Shown in pieces: positions 52,027-52,102 of a stretch of 52,102 bases of DNA. Position 1 is the first letter of the stretch. The number at the start of each line of letters is the position of its first letter. A program made the position numbers and the translations under genes. The stretch covers positions 1 to 52,102 of the forward strand of contig JANQKS010000093.1 of NCBI GenBank assembly GCA_028281005.1, read 5' to 3'. This stretch comes from Pseudomonadales bacterium. GTDB taxonomy: Bacteria > Pseudomonadota > Gammaproteobacteria > Pseudomonadales > Azotimanducaceae. The notes beneath the pieces are model-generated. The model worked only from the letters and a program-made list of their open reading frames with translations. It had not been told where the DNA came from and searched no databases.

Positions 52027-52102
52027 TCCGCCTTAGCTCAGTTGGTAGAGCAGCTGACTGTTAATCAGCGGGTCGCTGGTTCGAGCCCAGCAGGCGGAGC
52101 CA
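52027..52102 (+). tRNA. tRNA-Asn (anticodon GTT)
   Basis: A full cloverleaf of 76 bases that ends at the last base of the window. The acceptor arm pairs TCCGCCT with AGGCGGA, followed by discriminator G and encoded CCA (52100-52102). The anticodon stem GCTGA/TCAGC encloses the loop CTGTTAA with GTT at 52060-52062. The T arm has GGTTCGAGCCC. tRNA genes are common integration sites; the recombinase gene at 50041 points toward it. Confidence 0.98.

Noticed and set aside
1-52102. CRISPR arrays, rRNA genes and complete insertion sequences
   Set aside because: I looked for regularly spaced direct repeats, rRNA-like sequence and transposase motifs with terminal repeats and saw none.

Overview
The window is a chromosomal segment of a gammaproteobacterium, most likely a marine relative of Pseudomonadales/Halieaceae. 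The gene content and order (DUF2066-CDP-alcohol transferase-hda beside purM; yciB-yciO-trpS-scpA-scpB-rluB; yciK-ubiG-mtaD-gyrA-serC-pheA-hisC-tyrA-cmk-rpsA-ihfB; then a WbpU/WbpV/WbpL/WbpM-type O-antigen locus) follow the arrangement known from Pseudomonas. Many starts are GTG or TTG with short overlaps between genes, and base composition is moderately GC-rich throughout.

Bases 1-23,100 are core housekeeping. They hold purM (minus) divergent from a DUF2066/CDP-alcohol transferase/Hda/MurG-like run; serA convergent with mnmC and a sulfurtransferase (minus); a membrane desaturase; a long minus-strand series (yciB, an SH3-domain protein, pdxJ, a periplasmic cyclophilin, a membrane-anchored cold-shock-domain protein, argS); then yciO, trpS, scpA, scpB and rluB (plus), and yciK, ubiG and mtaD (minus). 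Bases 23,177-33,050 are the gyrA-serC-pheA-hisC-tyrA-cmk-rpsA-ihfB block for DNA topology, serine and aromatic/histidine amino acids, nucleotide metabolism and translation. The aroA and mupP genes that the Pseudomonas order would lead one to expect are absent from their slots.

Between ihfB and lapA lies the only long non-coding stretch (33,051-33,371). It holds a strongly structured element: a 27-bp outer inverted repeat enclosing two hairpins with identical TGGA loops. LapA and LapB (control of LPS synthesis) and a small ComEA-like helix-hairpin-helix protein, ended by a clear terminator, lead into a compact O-antigen or cell-surface glycan locus (35,296-41,575) with two GT4 glycosyltransferases, a nucleotide-sugar epimerase, a WecA/WbpL-type initiating transferase and a WbpM-type dehydratase. 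No flippase or polymerase is present.

Bases 41,774-50,019 are accessory metabolism: a small unknown protein, a nitronate-monooxygenase-like enzyme, a zinc alcohol dehydrogenase, a hotdog thioesterase, two lipoproteins (one with transglutaminase and TPR regions), and a MarR regulator divergent from a cytochrome P450 followed by SnoaL-like and SDR genes. The end of the window (50,041-52,102) looks like an island remnant: a tyrosine recombinase and a Phd/PIN toxin-antitoxin pair, then a tRNA-Asn gene with its own promoter and a structured leader, finishing at the last base. The least explained items are the structured element at 33,182-33,293, the Gram-positive-like second MurG, and the membrane-tethered cold-shock-domain protein.
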